Below are positions 62,857 through 64,000 of a stretch of 64,000 bases of DNA, piece by piece; position 1 is the first letter of the stretch; every line of letters starts with the position of its first letter. The translations under genes and the position numbers were made by a program. Source of the DNA: Burkholderia sp. OK233. Its GTDB lineage: Bacteria; Pseudomonadota; Gammaproteobacteria; Burkholderiales; Burkholderiaceae. The notes under the pieces were generated by a model. It worked only from the letters and a program-made list of their open reading frames with translations. It searched no databases and was not told the DNA's origin. The stretch spans positions 2,728,001 through 2,792,000 of the forward strand of contig NZ_OCSR01000002.1 in assembly GCF_900230185.1 (NCBI RefSeq), given 5' to 3'.

Positions 62857-63567
62857 ATGACAACACCCGTTACGAAAGAGCACACCAAGAAGGCGTTCCA
62901 CTTCCCCAAGAGCTCGTCCAAGCATGCAGTAGATGGCGCCGAGCCGGTAGTCGCGCCGGAGCAGCCGGCGGAAGCGGCGCCTGTCGTCGAAAAGGCGTCC
63001 AAAGCGAAGCGCGCGGCCGCTGCGGAAGCAACGCCTGTCGTCAAGAAAGCAGTCAAAAAAGTGAAACGCGCGGCGACTGCGGAAGCGAAGGCCGCCGTCA
63101 AGAAGCCAGCCAAAGCGAAGCGCTCGGCAACGGCGGAAGCGGCCCCTGTCGTCAAGAAGGCGGCTAAAGCGAAGCCCTCGGCAGCGGCGGAAGCAAAGCC
63201 TGTCGTCGAGAAAGCAGCCAAAACCAAGCCCGCGGCAACTGCCGAAGCGGCGCAAACCACCAGGAAAGCAGCCAAGCCGAAGCGTTCCGCAACTGCGGAA
63301 GCCGCGCCTGCCAGCGCTCCGGAGGCCAAGAAAGCCAAGCAGCCGAAGAAAGAGAAAGTCGTGCGCGACAGCTTCACGATGCCGAAATCGGACTACGACA
63401 TGATCGCGTCTCTTAAGCAGAAGTGTCTCGACGCCGGCGTGCCGGTGAAGAAGAGCGAGCTGTTGCGAGCAGGCCTGATGATGCTGGAGTCGGCAGCGCC
63501 GCAGCGCCTGCTGGCCGCGGTGTCGTCACTCGAGACGGTGAAGACGGGGCGTCCCGCGAAGGGTTAA
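62857..63567 (+). CDS. Lys/Ala repeat protein with C-terminal ribbon-helix-helix-like segment
   Basis: A 236-residue highly basic protein. Residues 40-165 consist of about six degenerate 20-24-residue repeats with the pattern (K)AAKAKxxA(T/A)AEAxPVV(K/E)KA, as in histone H1-like and AlgP-type proteins. The last 60 residues are of another kind (DSFTMPKSDYDMIASLKQKCLDAGVPVKKSELLRAGLMMLES) and resemble a ribbon-helix-helix domain of DNA-binding proteins. GGAGAG precedes the ATG. Repeats are prone to slippage, so length probably varies. Confidence 0.78.
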   Translation: MTTPVTKEHTKKAFHFPKSSSKHAVDGAEPVVAPEQPAEAAPVVEKASKAKRAAAAEATPVVKKAVKKVKRAATAEAKAAVKKPAKAKRSATAEAAPVVKKAAKAKPSAAAEAKPVVEKAAKTKPAATAEAAQTTRKAAKPKRSATAEAAPASAPEAKKAKQPKKEKVVRDSFTMPKSDYDMIASLKQKCLDAGVPVKKSELLRAGLMMLESAAPQRLLAAVSSLETVKTGRPAKG

Positions 63568-63596
63568 ACCTTGCATCGTGATTCGATGCAAGGTTT
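63566..63596 (+). terminator. Hairpin at the end of the repeat-protein gene
   Basis: Perfect 13-bp arms AAACCTTGCATCG (63566-63578) and complement (63584-63596) with a 5-base loop overlap the stop codon. A short T run ends the right arm, so the U-tract is weak. Possibly a rho-independent terminator or a stabilising 3' structure. Confidence 0.5.
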
Positions 63597-63831
63597 AGAG
63601 AAAGGCGTGCCCGCCCGGGCGGTGTCGGACTGCAGCGCATCCGGCTGCAAGTTCTCGAGCCGCAGGGGCGGGTACGAAGCATCATCATGACATCGCCATA
63701 TTGCTGGCAGGTGACGGACAAATTACGCCGAACCGCCAGCAGCTTCCCACCGGATCCGCCTGGCACGTTGTGTCGCTTCCGTTTTGCGGAGCCGGTTTCC
63801 AGAACCGGACAGGCGCGCTTCGCCAGTCCCC

Positions 63832-64000
63832 TCAGCTCCCCACCGGCGAAGCCAGATAATTCCAGTCGTGCAGGAAAATCTGCTCGAAGTAAGCCGCGGC
63901 ATCGGCGCTATGAATGATCAGGCCCGCATCGCGATTGCGCAGCGTGCCGTCCGCCGACCAGTTCTGACTGCTGACCATGACGACCTTTCCGTCGACCACG
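63832..64000 (-). CDS. Phospholipase D-family protein, C-terminal end only
   Basis: Cut by the right edge of the window; only the last 56 codons or so are visible. They read VVDGKVVMVSSQNWSADGTLRNRDAGLIIHSADAAAYF then EQIFLHDWNYLASPVGS. The SSQNWS and RNRDAGL segments are typical of the second HKD domain of phospholipase D-like proteins, just after the catalytic His/Lys motif, which must lie beyond the window. No more can be said about substrate or location. Confidence 0.72.
   Translation of the reverse strand, partial: VVDGKVVMVSSQNWSADGTLRNRDAGLIIHSADAAAYFEQIFLHDWNYLASPVGS

Overview
The window looks like a chromosomal segment of a Burkholderiaceae bacterium, most likely Paraburkholderia. 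The reasons are high GC, dense Burkholderia-type genes (a Porin_4 porin, LysR/TetR/MocR regulators, RND/MFS efflux), pca genes in the order IJBDC, and a family of 0.3-0.45 kb structured repeats. No rRNA, tRNA, CRISPR array, prophage or transposase gene was recognised.

Layout. 0.3-9.2 kb: small hypothetical protein, serine O-acetyltransferase, AraC regulator, repeat copy A, YdjM-like membrane protein, lipoprotein, porin, a candidate small RNA with its own promoter and two terminators, a Tat-exported PhoX-family phosphatase and a secreted protein. 9.4-12.8 kb: a tightly coupled four-gene operon (CDP-alcohol phosphatidyltransferase, 2-oxoglutarate/Fe(II) oxygenase, flippase-like membrane protein, cytidylyltransferase-like enzyme) that reads as a pathway for a modified phospholipid head group. 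13-27 kb: MFS transporter, gamma-glutamyltransferase, HtrA-like protease, glyoxalase-fold protein, then a phosphate/polyphosphate neighbourhood (PPK2, PiT transporter, CHAD protein), a truncated diguanylate cyclase, a DedA-rhodanese fusion, an EamA exporter, FolE and a LysR regulator.

28-48.9 kb: two catabolic blocks bracketed by direct repeat copies B and C. The first is pcaIJBDC (protocatechuate branch of the beta-ketoadipate pathway), with a strong promoter and a PcaR-like operator. The second is a 14-kb co-directional cluster that best fits reductive nicotinate degradation: a molybdenum nicotinate hydroxylase (2Fe-2S subunit plus Moco/tri-haem cytochrome c subunit), 6-hydroxynicotinate reductase, an enamidase-type amidohydrolase, an ApbE-superfamily UPF0280 protein, two tandem DUF1185 paralogues and a complete branched-chain-type ABC importer. 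A divergent TetR gene sits beside it. In outline the cluster would import nicotinate, hydroxylate it, reduce the ring, open it hydrolytically and feed central metabolism.

49-64 kb: repeat copy D (inverted against C), two small proteins, an omega-amino-acid transaminase with a divergent MocR regulator, a LysE exporter, a marR-outer membrane factor-emrA-emrB efflux operon with two matching palindromes, a LysR gene, a TetR-Ohr-esterase group with three copies of one operator motif, a Lys/Ala-repeat DNA-binding-type protein, and the C-terminal end of a phospholipase D-family protein at the right edge.

The least expected signals are the repeat family with a strong, orientation-consistent G+T/A+C strand skew next to it, the lipid operon, the reductive nicotinate cluster, the sRNA candidate beside the porin, and the CTATCT-N6-AGATAG regulon.
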